This document shows positions 55,759-64,000 of a stretch of DNA of 64,000 bases, piece after piece (the stretch's first letter is position 1; every line of letters starts with the position of its first letter). The stretch spans positions 58,646 through 122,645 of the forward strand of contig NZ_NIJM01000006.1 of NCBI RefSeq assembly GCF_002836945.1. The letters are read 5' to 3'. Source of the stretch: Shewanella chilikensis. GTDB taxonomy: Bacteria; Pseudomonadota; Gammaproteobacteria; Enterobacterales; Shewanellaceae. Both the position numbers and the translations under genes were made by a program. The notes beneath the pieces were generated by a model. That model searched no databases. It saw only the letters and a program-made list of their open reading frames with translations, and was not told the DNA's origin.

Positions 55759-55785
55759 AAAAAAGCCCCGACACTGTCGAGGCTT
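55759..55785 (-). terminator. terminator of the H-NS gene
   Basis: AAGCCCCGA at 55763–55771 pairs with TCGAGGCTT at 55777–55785 (one G-U pair) across a 5-base loop. The minus strand continues into T. Confidence 0.82.
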
Positions 55786-55802
55786 GAGCAAGGGGAACCT
55801 GA

Positions 55803-56198
55803 TTAAATCAGGAAATCATCCATTGAACGACCTTTGTCTACTTCGTTCTTGAATACAGTTGGCATACGGCCTTGGCCGGTCCAAGTAATAGTTTCACCAT
55901 CTACAACGATTTTGTATTTTGGTGGGCGGGGAGCACGCTTCTTGGGAGCAGCCTTGGCGGCAGCAACATTACCCAGATCTTCAACAGATAGGCCAACGGC
56001 TTCCATCTGCTTACGGATCTCTTCAATTTTAGACAGACGTTCAGCCTGCGCCTTTTCTTCTTTCTTGGCTTCTTCTTCACGATCAATAATGATCTTATCC
56101 AATTTGACTGCCAGATCGCGCAGATCTGCAACGCTTAACTCTTTTACTGCGGCTTTAAAACGACGGCCGTGAGTCAATATATCAAGAAAATCGCTCAT
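55803..56198 (-). CDS. hns: H-NS family nucleoid-associated protein
   Basis: DNA-bridging silencer of AT-rich genes. The 131 residues have an N-terminal dimerisation region (residues 1–50), a charged coiled coil (REEEAKKEEKAQAERLSKIE), a basic linker (AAPKKRAPRPPKYK) and the C-terminal DNA-binding domain with TWTGQGRMPTVFKNEV, the H-NS AT-hook-like loop. It is monocistronic, with a strong promoter at 56255–56283. It could silence the AT-rich insertion at 34–35.6 kb, which is inference. Confidence 0.92.
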   Translation of the reverse strand: MSDFLDILTHGRRFKAAVKELSVADLRDLAVKLDKIIIDREEEAKKEEKAQAERLSKIEEIRKQMEAVGLSVEDLGNVAAAKAAPKKRAPRPPKYKIVVDGETITWTGQGRMPTVFKNEVDKGRSMDDFLI

Positions 56199-56254
56199 AA
56201 GTATTTAGGTCCCACGCTAATTTATAAATTGGGTTAAGGTGAACATCGCTATAA

Positions 56255-56283
56255 ATAATAGAAACTATAAGTGTCAGGATCAA
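56255..56283 (-). promoter_or_regulatory. sigma-70 promoter of the H-NS gene
   Basis: On the minus strand TTGATC (56283–56278) and TATTAT (56260–56255) are separated by 17 bases, five of six matches at -10. It lies 57 bases upstream of the start codon. Confidence 0.7.
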
Positions 56284-56406
56284 ATATTTTTACGTCAATT
56301 GACATTAATTTCTTTATTTATTTCAATTCTACGACCATAAAAGTTGCCAAGTGTTCAAAAAACTGACCATAAAGTGTGACAGAATTGGCAAACGAGCGTT
56401 TAAACT

Positions 56407-56439
56407 GCTGTTGACGTTAACGTCAACAGCACGTAAAGT
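56407..56439 (+). promoter_or_regulatory. 24-bp perfect palindrome overlapping the etfBA promoter
   Basis: GCTGTTGACGTT at 56407–56418 is followed directly by its exact complement to 56430. The TTGACG within the left arm can serve as a -35, with TAAAGT at 56434–56439 as a -10 after 17 bases. A repressor bound here would block the promoter. The position and the ACGTTAACGT core suggest a LiuR-like (MerR-family) site, known to control branched-chain amino-acid degradation in Shewanella. That assignment is inference. Confidence 0.6.
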
Positions 56440-56517
56440 TGAGCCATCCTGTACTGATGTATCTGGTATCATCGGTACGTAATCCACATTAGATACAAGG
56501 TGTAGGAAGGAAACCCT

Positions 56518-57267
56518 ATGAAAGTATTGGTGCCAGTAAAACGTGTGGTCGATGCCAATGTTAAGGTCAGGGTCAAGGCTGACAATACAGGCGTTGAAAC
56601 AGCCAACCTGAAAATGGCGTTGAATCCATTTTGTGAAATTGCGGTAGAAGAAGCCGTACGTCTAAAAGAAGCCGGCAGTGCTTCTGAAGTCGTTGTTGTC
56701 AGCATAGGTCCCAAGGCGGCACAGGAGCAATTGCGTACCGCACTGGCTCTGGGCGCCGACCGTGCCATTCACATTGAAATCGATGAAGAGCTGGTGCCCC
56801 TTTCTATTGCCAAACTGCTCAAGGCAGTGCAGGACAAAGAGCAGGCGCAGCTTATTCTGCTCGGCAAGCAGTCCATCGACGGCGATAATAATCAGACCGG
56901 ACAGATGCTGGCGGCACTCGCCGGTATGCCTCAGGCAACCTTTGCATCTGAAGTGAAGCTGGAAGGTGAAACTTTGCTGGTTACCCGTGAAGTGGATGGC
57001 GGCTTACAGACTCTGTCTATGCCTCTACCGGCTGTAGTCACCGCAGATCTGCGTTTGAACGAACCTCGCTACGCATCTTTGCCCAATATCATGAAAGCCA
57101 AGCGCAAGCCGTTGGAAACCATGAGTGTTGAAGATTTGGAGGTGACTCTCAAGCAGCACGTACAGGTGTTGGAGGTAGCTGCACCGGCCAGCCGTCAGGC
57201 AGGTGTGATGGTGGCTTCCGTTGAGGAGCTGGTGGACAAGTTGAAAAACGAAGCGAAGGTGATCTAA
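56518..57267 (+). CDS. etfB: electron transfer flavoprotein, beta subunit
   Basis: Soluble subunit of ETF, which accepts electrons from acyl-CoA dehydrogenases and passes them to the quinone pool through ETF dehydrogenase. The 249 residues show [20 protein letters not shown] at the start, [21 protein letters not shown] and [20 protein letters not shown], the AMP-binding signature. etfA follows without a gap. Expression is probably governed by the palindrome upstream. Confidence 0.96.
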   Translation: MKVLVPVKRVVDANVKVRVKADNTGVETANLKMALNPFCEIAVEEAVRLKEAGSASEVVVVSIGPKAAQEQLRTALALGADRAIHIEIDEELVPLSIAKLLKAVQDKEQAQLILLGKQSIDGDNNQTGQMLAALAGMPQATFASEVKLEGETLLVTREVDGGLQTLSMPLPAVVTADLRLNEPRYASLPNIMKAKRKPLETMSVEDLEVTLKQHVQVLEVAAPASRQAGVMVASVEELVDKLKNEAKVI

Positions 57268-58191
57268 ATGGCCGTATTAGTAATAGCAGAACACGATAAT
57301 GCCAGCCTGAAACAGGACACAGCCAAAGTCGTCGCCGCGGCTAAAGCCATAGGGGGAGATATTCACCTTTTGGTTGCCGGTCAGGATTGTAAGGCCGCCG
57401 CCGATGCCGCCACCAAGCTTGAAGGTGTCAATAAAGTATTGCTGGCCGATAATCCAGCCTATGGTGCTCATCTTGCCGACAATATTGGTGAACTCATCTT
57501 GTCTCTGAGTGGCGACTACAGCCACATTCTGGCTGCAGCTTCAAGCCAGGGTAAAGACATACTGCCACGAGTGGCGGCTTTGCTGGATGTGGCTCAGCTT
57601 TCTGAGATCACCAAGGTGATTGATGCCGACACCTTTGTCCGTCCCGTCTATGCCGGTAACGCCATGGCGACCGTTAAGAGTCTGGATGACAAGAAAGTGG
57701 CCACTGTGCGCGCCAGTGCCTTTGACGCCGTTGCCGAGACAGGCTCAGCTGAAATCAATCAGCTCGATAGTGTCTTTGACGCCAAGAGCAGCTTTGTATC
57801 CCAGAGCTTGACCGAGTCGGCTCGTCCGGAGCTTGGCAGCGCCAGAGTCATTGTTTCCGGTGGCCGCGGTATGGGCAGTGGCGAAAATTTTGCCATGCTG
57901 GAAGCCTTGGCCGATAAATTGGGCGCCGCCGTAGGTGCATCACGTGCTGCTGTGGATGCCGGGTTTGTTCCCAACGACCTGCAGGTTGGCCAGACGGGTA
58001 AAATCGTGGCGCCAGAGCTTTATATCGCCGTGGGTATCTCTGGGGCGATTCAGCATCTGGCCGGGATGAAGGACTCAAAAGTCATAGTGGCCATCAACAA
58101 AGATCCTGAAGCGCCTATCTTCCAGGTTGCCGATTATGGTTTGGAAGCAGACCTGTTTGATGTTGTGCCCAAGTTGAACGAGTTGATTTAA
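57268..58191 (+). CDS. etfA: electron transfer flavoprotein, alpha subunit
   Basis: FAD-binding subunit of ETF, 307 residues. The N-terminal domain pairs with EtfB. The C-terminal FAD domain (from about residue 190) has [56 protein letters not shown] and [17 protein letters not shown], all diagnostic. Its start follows the etfB stop directly. A CRP-like box and a terminator lie just after it. Confidence 0.96.
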   Translation: MAVLVIAEHDNASLKQDTAKVVAAAKAIGGDIHLLVAGQDCKAAADAATKLEGVNKVLLADNPAYGAHLADNIGELILSLSGDYSHILAAASSQGKDILPRVAALLDVAQLSEITKVIDADTFVRPVYAGNAMATVKSLDDKKVATVRASAFDAVAETGSAEINQLDSVFDAKSSFVSQSLTESARPELGSARVIVSGGRGMGSGENFAMLEALADKLGAAVGASRAAVDAGFVPNDLQVGQTGKIVAPELYIAVGISGAIQHLAGMKDSKVIVAINKDPEAPIFQVADYGLEADLFDVVPKLNELI

Positions 58192-58193
58192 TC

Positions 58194-58209
58194 TGTGATC
58201 TAGGTCACG
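58194..58209. promoter_or_regulatory. CRP-like box after etfA
   Basis: TGTGATCTAGGTCACG has TGTGA–N6–TCAC with one mismatch. It lies two bases beyond the etfA stop and immediately before the terminator, so any role would be for the lysine transporter downstream. Confidence 0.4.
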
Positions 58210-58253
58210 ATAGGCGGCTTTGGGGTAGCATCCTCAAAGCCGCCTATGTTTTT
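58210..58253 (+). terminator. etfBA terminator
   Basis: ATAGGCGGCTTTG at 58210–58222 pairs with CAAAGCCGCCTAT at 58235–58247, extended by three pairs in the loop, followed by a T-rich stretch. Confidence 0.85.
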
Positions 58254-58262
58254 ATGTGCCTC

Positions 58263-58280
58263 ACGCCTGACATCAGGCGT
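58263..58280 (+). repeat. short inverted repeat before the lysine riboswitch
   Basis: ACGCCTGA and TCAGGCGT flank two bases (58263–58280). It abuts the 5' end of the riboswitch and may be an operator or an extra helix. Confidence 0.5.
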
Positions 58281-58282
58281 CC

Positions 58283-58480
58283 TGAGAAGTAGAGGCGCAC
58301 TAAATATCAGTAGCGGTAAGCAGGGTGATTCCGTTTATGTATCGCGAAAGGATTTGGTGCCGAAGTGGTTGCGACTCATCAAGGTCCACCGCTGGGGCTG
58401 TTACCAAATAGGGGCAGCACTGCCATAGTATATTCTGTCGGGATGACAGATTGACGTTACTATGGAGCGCTACTGAAAGG
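58283..58480 (+). promoter_or_regulatory. lysine riboswitch (L box)
   Basis: The conserved L-box elements appear in order: AGTAGAGGCGC at 58288–58298, GTAGCGG, CGAAAGGAT, GGTGCCGAAG, GCTGGGGCTGTTAC, GCACTGCCATAGT and finally ACTATGGAGCGCTACT ending at 58474. AGTAG (58288–58292) pairs with CTACT (58470–58474) to close the outer stem. It lies 80 bases before the start of a lysine-type transporter gene. No T-rich terminator is visible after it, so control may be at translation initiation. Confidence 0.9.
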
Positions 58481-58561
58481 ACAGGTGCTACTCGGTATGC
58501 TATTGCCTTTTCCCACCAGTTCAGTTGCCCTCCATTCGTATTTAACGAAGAACAAGACTCA

Positions 58562-60133
58562 ATGACAGTACTAAGTTATGCCGACTCGGCACTCTCTTTG
58601 TTGCCGCCGGTTGTGGCAATTTTATTGGCGATCTTCACCCGGCGGGTGTTGTTATCGCTGGGACTAGGAATACTGATCGGAGCCTTGTTGCTCAATCAAT
58701 GGTCGGTATTGGATACCGGGGTTTATCTGGGACAAAGGGTGCTTTCCCTGGTTTGGGACGATGGCGCTTTTAATGCCTGGAACCTGTATATTCTGGGGTT
58801 CCTGGTGCTGCTGGGAATGATCACTGCACTGATCACCGTCAGTGGCTCGGCCAGAGCCTTTGCCAACTGGGCCAGACAGCATATCCGCAATCGTCGTGAT
58901 GCCAAGTTGCTGACTATGTTTCTCGGCTGTGCGGTGTTTATCGATGACTACTTTAACAGCCTGGTGGTGGGAAGTATCGCTAGGCCGCTGACCGACAGAT
59001 ACTATATCTCCCGCTCCAAACTGGCGTATCTTTTGGATTCGACCGCGGCGCCTGTGTGCGTTATCTCGCCGGTGTCCAGCTGGGGCGCCTATATTATTGC
59101 CCTTATCGGCGGTATTCTCACCGCCCACGGTTTTACTGAGACCGGGCATCTGAGCGCTTTCGTACAGATGATCCCGATGAACTTCTATGCCTTGTTTGCC
59201 TTGGCGCTATTGCTGTGTGTGGCCTATATGGAGCTGGATATCGGCGCTATGCGCAAACACGAGCTCAACGCCCGTAAAGGCAATCTCTATGATGAGACCA
59301 AGGGACTGCCACCCGGTGCCAATGCAGATCTGCCCGAGGCGGAAACCGGTCAGGTGCACGGCCTGTTCTTGCCCATAGGTGTCTTGGTGGTGGCGACCTT
59401 CTACTTTATGGTTTCCAGCGGCGCCGATGCCCTGGCGGCAGAAAGCCTGCCTTTCACTATCATAGGTGCTTTTGAGAAAACCGATGTGGGTTCATCACTG
59501 TTTTTCGGTGCTTCCATTGGTCTGGTGGTAACTCTGCTGCTGGCCTTTATCCAGAAGATAGAAGCCAAGATGATCCTCAAGGCGCTTACCTCGGGTGCCC
59601 GTTCCATGTTGCCGGCCATCTATATTCTGATGTTTGCCTGGACCATAGCCGGGATCATTGGCTCACTGGAAACCGGCAAGTTTATGGCCAGTCTCGCCAG
59701 TGGCAATATTCCCTTTGCCTTGCTGCCGGCCGTGCTATTTATTTTGGCTGGGCTTACCGCCTTTTCTACCGGTACCAGTTGGGGCACTTTCGGGATCATG
59801 TTGCCGATTGCCGCCGATATGGCCATGGGCAGCCACAGCAGTATGATGTTGCCTATGTTGGCGGCCGTGCTGTCCGGCGCTGTGTTTGGCGATCACTGCT
59901 CGCCGATATCGGACACCACGATTTTGTCATCCACAGGTGCAGGCTGCCATCATATCGACCATGTGTTGACTCAGCTGCCCTATGCGGTCTTGGTAGCAGT
60001 TATTTCCCTCGGTGGTTATATAGTGCTCGGTTTTACCGAGTCGGTATGGCTTGGGCTTGCCAGTAGTTGTGTGCTGTTCCTGTTGGGATTGGTGTGGCTC
60101 AAGTGGCAACAACCCAAGAATACTAATGCCTGA
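58562..60133 (+). CDS. lysW: NhaC-family transporter, predicted lysine transporter LysW
   Basis: A 523-residue inner-membrane protein with about 12 helices of the Na+/H+ antiporter NhaC superfamily (SWGAYIIALIGGIL, FSTGTSWGTFGIMLP, FGDHCSPISDTTILSSTGAGC). Sodium-antiport is the general family label, but the lysine riboswitch directly upstream makes a lysine transporter, the group named LysW, much more likely. The ATG at 58562 is chosen; a longer frame from 58451 would start inside the riboswitch. Lysine should shut expression off. Confidence 0.85.
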   Translation: MTVLSYADSALSLLPPVVAILLAIFTRRVLLSLGLGILIGALLLNQWSVLDTGVYLGQRVLSLVWDDGAFNAWNLYILGFLVLLGMITALITVSGSARAFANWARQHIRNRRDAKLLTMFLGCAVFIDDYFNSLVVGSIARPLTDRYYISRSKLAYLLDSTAAPVCVISPVSSWGAYIIALIGGILTAHGFTETGHLSAFVQMIPMNFYALFALALLLCVAYMELDIGAMRKHELNARKGNLYDETKGLPPGANADLPEAETGQVHGLFLPIGVLVVATFYFMVSSGADALAAESLPFTIIGAFEKTDVGSSLFFGASIGLVVTLLLAFIQKIEAKMILKALTSGARSMLPAIYILMFAWTIAGIIGSLETGKFMASLASGNIPFALLPAVLFILAGLTAFSTGTSWGTFGIMLPIAADMAMGSHSSMMLPMLAAVLSGAVFGDHCSPISDTTILSSTGAGCHHIDHVLTQLPYAVLVAVISLGGYIVLGFTESVWLGLASSCVLFLLGLVWLKWQQPKNTNA

Positions 60134-60161
60134 TCAGCTACTGAATAGCTCGCGTTAACAG

Positions 60162-60186
60162 CACCCGCCCTGATGGCGGGTGTTTT
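60162..60186 (+). terminator. terminator of lysW
   Basis: CACCCGCC at 60162–60169 pairs with GGCGGGTG at 60175–60182, followed by TTTT. Confidence 0.85.
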
Positions 60187-60416
60187 GTTGTAATAGCATT
60201 GCGCGTACTTGGTTCAGCTTGAGTTGATCTCGGCAAAGAGTCGTGTGCCGCCGTCAATTTCGGCAGTATTTGAATACCTGACCAAGATTTACGCTAGTTC
60301 AAAGTCCCATAAGGAATGGAATAACTAACCTGCGATGGGAAAAGGCTTCTGATATACTTGCCGCCTTCGCCAGTTGCCGGAGGCTTTCCGGTAAGATTCA
60401 CTGTTTGGAAATACCA

Positions 60417-61499
60417 ATGAACAACCTGTTTCTGTTTTGTCGTGCCGGCTATGAAAAAGAGTGCGCGGCCGAGATCCAAAATCGGGCGGCACTGCTCAAT
60501 GTCGGTGGTTTCGTCAAGGCCAATAACAACGATGCCTATGTGATCTTTCAATGTTTTGCCGAAGGGGAAGCCGACACCTTGGCACAGGAACTGGCGCTGG
60601 ACTCATTGATCTTTGCCCGGCAGATGTTTGTCTGCGGCGATCTGCTCAGCGACCTGCCTCCGGAAGACAGGGTAGGGCCAATTACTGCCGCGCTTGAAGA
60701 TATCAGCAAGGGCGGTGAGCTCAGGGTCGAAACCCCGGATACCAACGAAGCCAAAGAGCTGCTGACCTTCTGCCGCAAGTTTACCGTGCCGCTGCGTCAG
60801 TCGCTGAAACAGAGCGGTACATTGCTGGCCAAGGAAAACCCCAAGCGGCCGATAATCCATGTGTGCTTTGTGGCACCGGGCAAGGCGTTTGCCGGTTATT
60901 CCTACAGCCATAACTCGTCACCGTTTTTTATGGGGATCCCCAGGCTCAAGTTTCCCGCCGATGCGCCTAGCCGTTCGACTTTGAAACTGGATGAGGCTTT
61001 CAATCACTTTATTCCCGAGCCGCAGCGGGAAGAACGTTTGCGCAGCGGCCTCAACGCCGTGGATCTTGGCGCCTGCCCCGGTGGCTGGACCTATCAGTTG
61101 GTGCGCCGCGGCATGTTTGTATCGGCTGTCGACAACGGCCCCATGGATGCGGGTTTGATGGAAACCGGCCAGGTGACTCACTTCCAGGCCGACGGTTTCC
61201 GTTTCGAGCCCAAGCGCAAGAACATCTACTGGTTGGTGTGTGACATGGTGGAAAAACCGGCCAGGGTGGCCGAACTGATGGAAGCCTGGGCCATTAATGG
61301 CTGGTTCAAAGAGGCTATCTTTAACCTGAAATTACCGATGAAGAGCCGTTACAAAGAGGTGAGCACCATATTGGAAAATATGCAGGCCATTCTCAAAGAA
61401 AACGGCATCACAGAGTTTAAGCTGGCCTGTAAACACCTCTATCACGACAGGGATGAAGTGACTGTGCATCTGTGGCTGCGACCCAACTCTCCTTGGTGA
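60417..61499 (+). CDS. rlmM: 23S rRNA C2498 2'-O-ribose methyltransferase RlmM
   Basis: Methylates the ribose of C2498 in 23S rRNA. The 360 residues contain an N-terminal THUMP-like region ([18 protein letters not shown]) and a C-terminal Rossmann methyltransferase with the SAM motif [18 protein letters not shown] near residue 217. The catalytic Lys-rich segment [13 protein letters not shown] follows. The ATG at 60417 gives the E. coli-like start MNNLFLFCR; the TTG at 60405 is not needed. Confidence 0.95.
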   Translation: MNNLFLFCRAGYEKECAAEIQNRAALLNVGGFVKANNNDAYVIFQCFAEGEADTLAQELALDSLIFARQMFVCGDLLSDLPPEDRVGPITAALEDISKGGELRVETPDTNEAKELLTFCRKFTVPLRQSLKQSGTLLAKENPKRPIIHVCFVAPGKAFAGYSYSHNSSPFFMGIPRLKFPADAPSRSTLKLDEAFNHFIPEPQREERLRSGLNAVDLGACPGGWTYQLVRRGMFVSAVDNGPMDAGLMETGQVTHFQADGFRFEPKRKNIYWLVCDMVEKPARVAELMEAWAINGWFKEAIFNLKLPMKSRYKEVSTILENMQAILKENGITEFKLACKHLYHDRDEVTVHLWLRPNSPW

Positions 61500-61536
61500 G
61501 TTGGCACTCGAGGCCCCAAGCGGGCCTTGATGCGTT

Positions 61537-61845
61537 TCAGCTCAAGGCCAACTGCTGTAGCACGGCATCCGGGATGTCATACTGGCCGCAAACCCACTCA
61601 AGATTGCCGTCGACAAAGCCGAGTAGCTCCCGGGTCAACATCAGGTTATAGACGGCATCGGCCACTAGGCTAACGTACTCGGCTTTTTTTCTCGGTGACA
61701 AGTGATGGTGGCGCTGATAATCCTGCAGTGCCTGTTCCAACTTCTTGCCGGCAACGCCCAGGGAACCGGCTTGTTCCCGCATCAATTCCTGCTCTAACAG
61801 ACTCTGCTGTTGCTGCTTTAGTTCTCTCAGTTTTGAGGCTGACAC
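61537..61845 (-). CDS. small helical protein, unknown function
   Basis: A 102-residue protein I cannot name. The first half is a Gln/Glu/Leu-rich helix (LRELKQQQQSLLEQELMREQ), the second half contains YVSLVADAVYNLMLTRELLG and ends with a short globular-looking tail. There is no signal peptide, membrane helix or catalytic motif. It converges on rlmM with 37 bases between. The regular codon use supports a real gene. Confidence 0.65.
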   Translation of the reverse strand: MSASKLRELKQQQQSLLEQELMREQAGSLGVAGKKLEQALQDYQRHHHLSPRKKAEYVSLVADAVYNLMLTRELLGFVDGNLEWVCGQYDIPDAVLQQLALS

Positions 61846-62111
61846 CCGCTGCTCCTATGGTTGCTTCTCCTGTTTTTAAGTGTGTGCCCCAGATAATGGA
61901 TCAACAAGTCGGTGTCGGCGAAATGTTCGCTGGCGCACAAAAATTTGCTCTCAAATGACCATGCAACTCTTATTCGGGGCGTTTGCAGCCATTTAAGCTT
62001 GGTAAATATTGAGTTGTATCACGCAACTAAAAAACTTTTAAGGTGTAATCTGCCGCGGTTCCTGTTACTAAATAAGTTCTGTTTCTTGATATGAGTCTGC
62101 GGATAGAAGTA

Positions 62112-63365
62112 ATGCAGTTTTCCAAGTTTGGCGACAAGTTTAACCGTTATACAGGTATCACCCAGTTGATGGATGATCTCAACGAAGGGCTACGCACTCC
62201 GGGAGCGATTATGCTGGGGGGCGGTAACCCGGCGGCCATCCCCTCCATGTTGGACTATTTTACCGAGCTCAGTGCCGATATGTTGGCCAAGGGCGAGTTG
62301 CTCGCGGCCATAACCAACTATGATGGCCCGCAGGGAAAAGATGCCTTTCTCAATGCCTTGGCCAAGCTGCTGAACGATACCTACGGTTGGTCGCTGACCA
62401 AAAACAATATCAGCCTCACCAACGGCAGCCAGAGCTCGTTTTTCTCGCTGTTCAACCTGTTTGCCGGCACCACTGCCGAGGGGCAAAAACGCAAGATTTT
62501 ACTGCCGCTGGCCCCGGAGTATATCGGCTACAGTGATGCCGGTCTGGAAGATGAACTGTTTCGTACCTTCAAGCCGGAAATCACCAAGCTGGATGGCAGT
62601 TTATTCAAATATCACATCGACTTTGAAAGGCTTAAAGTCGATGCCGATATCAGCGCCATTTGTGTTTCACGGCCGACTAACCCTACAGGCAATGTGCTGA
62701 CCGATGAAGAGGTGGATAAGCTGGATAAGCTGGCAAGAGCGCACGGGATCCCGCTGATCCTCGACTGCGCCTATGGCTCACCTTTCCCCAATATTCTGTT
62801 TGAGGATGTGACCCCTTTCTGGAACGACAACACTGTGTTGTGCATGAGTCTTTCCAAGCTGGGGCTGCCGGGGCTGCGCTGCGGCATAGTGATAGCCAAC
62901 GAAGCGATCACCCAGGCGCTGACCAATATCAACGGTATTATTTCACTGGCACCGGGCAGCATGGGCCCGGCGATGGCGACAGAGATGATAGCCCGTGGTG
63001 ATATGCTGCGGCTCGGCAATGAAGTGGTGCGGCCTTTCTATCTGCAGCGGGCGCAGCAAACCGTGGCCATGCTGCAACAGGCTCTGCCGGACCCCAGGTT
63101 CAGAATTCATAAACCCGAGGGCGCGATTTTCCTCTGGCTCTGGTTTGAAGGCCTGCCTATCAGTGCCATGGAACTCTATCGACGCCTGAAAGCCCGAGGG
63201 GTGTTGGTGGTGCCCGGAGAGTACTTCTTCTTCGGACTGGCCGAAGAGTGGCCACACGCCGGTGAGTGTATTCGGATGAACTATGTACAACAACCCGAGT
63301 TGATGCGCCGCGGCATTGAAATCATCGCCGAAGAAGTTAATAAGGCTTGGGCGCAGCTTGGTTGA
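62112..63365 (+). CDS. avtA: valine–pyruvate aminotransferase AvtA
   Basis: PLP-dependent transaminase that converts pyruvate and valine to alanine and 2-ketoisovalerate. The 417 residues from the ATG at 62112 align with the E. coli start ([33 protein letters not shown]). The motif [16 protein letters not shown] and the Schiff-base lysine in [12 protein letters not shown] are visible. An ATG at 62091 would add seven residues; GGAT spacing favours the inner start. Confidence 0.93.
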   Translation: MQFSKFGDKFNRYTGITQLMDDLNEGLRTPGAIMLGGGNPAAIPSMLDYFTELSADMLAKGELLAAITNYDGPQGKDAFLNALAKLLNDTYGWSLTKNNISLTNGSQSSFFSLFNLFAGTTAEGQKRKILLPLAPEYIGYSDAGLEDELFRTFKPEITKLDGSLFKYHIDFERLKVDADISAICVSRPTNPTGNVLTDEEVDKLDKLARAHGIPLILDCAYGSPFPNILFEDVTPFWNDNTVLCMSLSKLGLPGLRCGIVIANEAITQALTNINGIISLAPGSMGPAMATEMIARGDMLRLGNEVVRPFYLQRAQQTVAMLQQALPDPRFRIHKPEGAIFLWLWFEGLPISAMELYRRLKARGVLVVPGEYFFFGLAEEWPHAGECIRMNYVQQPELMRRGIEIIAEEVNKAWAQLG

Positions 63366-63372
63366 AACCAAG

Positions 63373-63423
63373 GCTACAATGGCAGAGTTGCTTGCTGTGA
63401 GTTTCAGGCAACTCTGCTGTAGC
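63373..63423. repeat. long imperfect inverted repeat after avtA
   Basis: GCTACA (63373) with TGTAGC (63418) and GCAGAGTTGC with GCAACTCTGC form a stem of 16 pairs with a small bulge and a 16-base loop. No T-run follows. It may be a weak terminator or a short mobile repeat. Confidence 0.5.
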
Positions 63424-63700
63424 ATTGTGAATCGCCACTGATTTTCCAGACACCTTTTAGTTAGATAAACTCGCTAATTGTCAGAAGCTGTTTAGCTGAA
63501 TCCCTGCGGCTCCCAAGTATTTCTCTCCAATCGAACTTTGTTCGATCTCCATCGTGTCTGAAATACGACTTTTTCGCTCATTTCAATAACTGAATGGCCT
63601 TCAAAAGGCTTGAAAGATGATTTTCTGCCAGTGAAGACATCAGTGTTTCTGTGAATCAGGCAACTAGAGCCTTCACTCAGCTAATAATGGGTGTCTTTGT
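63424..63700. other. intergenic stretch before the transposase remnant
   Basis: About 280 bases in which I see no gene, repeat or regulatory element that I can support. Confidence 0.4.
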
Positions 63701-63768
63701 TATCTGGTCACTGCTGCGATAAATCGCGATAGTATATCTGGTCACTGCTGCGATAAATCGCGATAGTA
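63701..63768. repeat. perfect 34-bp tandem duplication
   Basis: Positions 63701–63734 are repeated exactly at 63735–63768. Each unit contains the small palindrome GCGATAAATCGC. The duplication covers the 3' end of the transposase frame, and because 34 is not a multiple of three it changes the frame. Confidence 0.95.
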
Positions 63769-64000
63769 TGCTTCAGCCTGGGCACTTCATACGCTTCAAT
63801 CAGCTCACCCTGGGTGAATTTGTGGGTTAACTCATCACCTTTGAACAGCTTATGCCATTGCTCAAGCACTTCTCTGTCTGTCCATCGGTTTGCTGTCTCT
63901 ATATCAATATGCAACACCAGATGCAGATGATTACTCATGATGGCAAATGCCGCCACATCAATGGCAAAAACGGCCTCCAATTCAAACAGTAAAGATTCTA
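63708..64000 (-). pseudogene. truncated REP-associated tyrosine transposase, 5' part beyond the window
   Basis: The frame stays open to the window edge. It contains FAIDVAAFAIMSNHLHLVLHID, the HUH-type motif of Y1 (REP-associated) transposases with His-x-His, then NRWTDREVLEQWHKLFKGDELTHKF. In relatives the region after TIAIYR continues for more than a hundred residues; here it breaks into the 34-bp duplication and stops after about 16 codons. It is therefore a decayed copy. Confidence 0.8.

Noticed and set aside
58451..58561. N-terminal extension of the lysine transporter
   Set aside because: The extra residues would be encoded within the 3' part of the riboswitch and have no similarity to the family.

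Overview
The window reads as a chromosomal segment of a Shewanella species (Gammaproteobacteria). The evidence is gene order: lldP–dld-II–lldE–lldF–lldG next to nadK and grpE, the nrdR–ribD–ribE–ribBX–ribH–nusB–thiL–pgpA cluster, and rcsF–trmO near proS. Base composition is fairly GC-rich in most genes, more like S. algae, S. amazonensis or S. loihica than S. oneidensis, but the species cannot be fixed from the sequence. I see no rRNA, tRNA or CRISPR array.

Layout. 1–2.1 kb: partial cytochrome c', trpR behind a palindromic operator candidate, a small membrane protein and slyD. 2.5–7.4 kb: thr leader peptide, attenuator and thrABC. 7.6–17.4 kb: a TRIC-type membrane protein, threonine aldolase, two hotdog thioesterases, a repeat-bearing lipoprotein, a YfhL-type ferredoxin, trhP/yegQ, an HDOD plus GGDEF/EAL pair, an orphan periplasmic binding protein, an OsmC protein and a DUF1428 protein. 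17.5–21.7 kb: an RND efflux pump and its adaptor. 22–31.3 kb: ettA, glyA and the riboflavin/nusB/thiL/pgpA cluster. 31.5–33.8 kb: an NfeD protease plus slipin pair.

33.8–35.9 kb is an AT-rich accessory insertion bounded by remnants of two different insertion sequences. It carries four unrecognised minus-strand reading frames: a signal-peptide ORF, two ORFs joined by one-base stop/start overlaps, and a lipoprotein. Its right edge cuts into a TonB C-terminal domain gene. This is the least explained part of the window.

36.3–43.8 kb is the lactate utilisation locus: LldP imports lactate, Dld-II oxidises D-lactate and LldEFG oxidises L-lactate. At least four CRP-like inverted repeats lie upstream of lldP. 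44.5–51.1 kb holds nadK, grpE behind a sigma-32 promoter, proS and the rcsF–trmO–acyltransferase–degenerate GGDEF operon. 51.2–55.5 kb holds two secreted amidohydrolase-family genes. One lacks the metal-binding His motif; the other is a double-length protein with a degenerate front half and an apparently intact back half. 55.8–58.2 kb: an H-NS-type protein, then etfBA behind a perfect 24-bp palindrome. 58.3–60.1 kb: a lysine riboswitch controlling an NhaC-family transporter (LysW type). The window ends with rlmM, a small unknown protein, avtA and a decayed REP-associated transposase carrying a 34-bp tandem duplication.

Functional themes are amino-acid and vitamin synthesis (threonine, riboflavin, thiamine, alanine/valine), lactate respiration, translation factors, and cyclic-di-GMP-related proteins with worn-out GGDEF sites.
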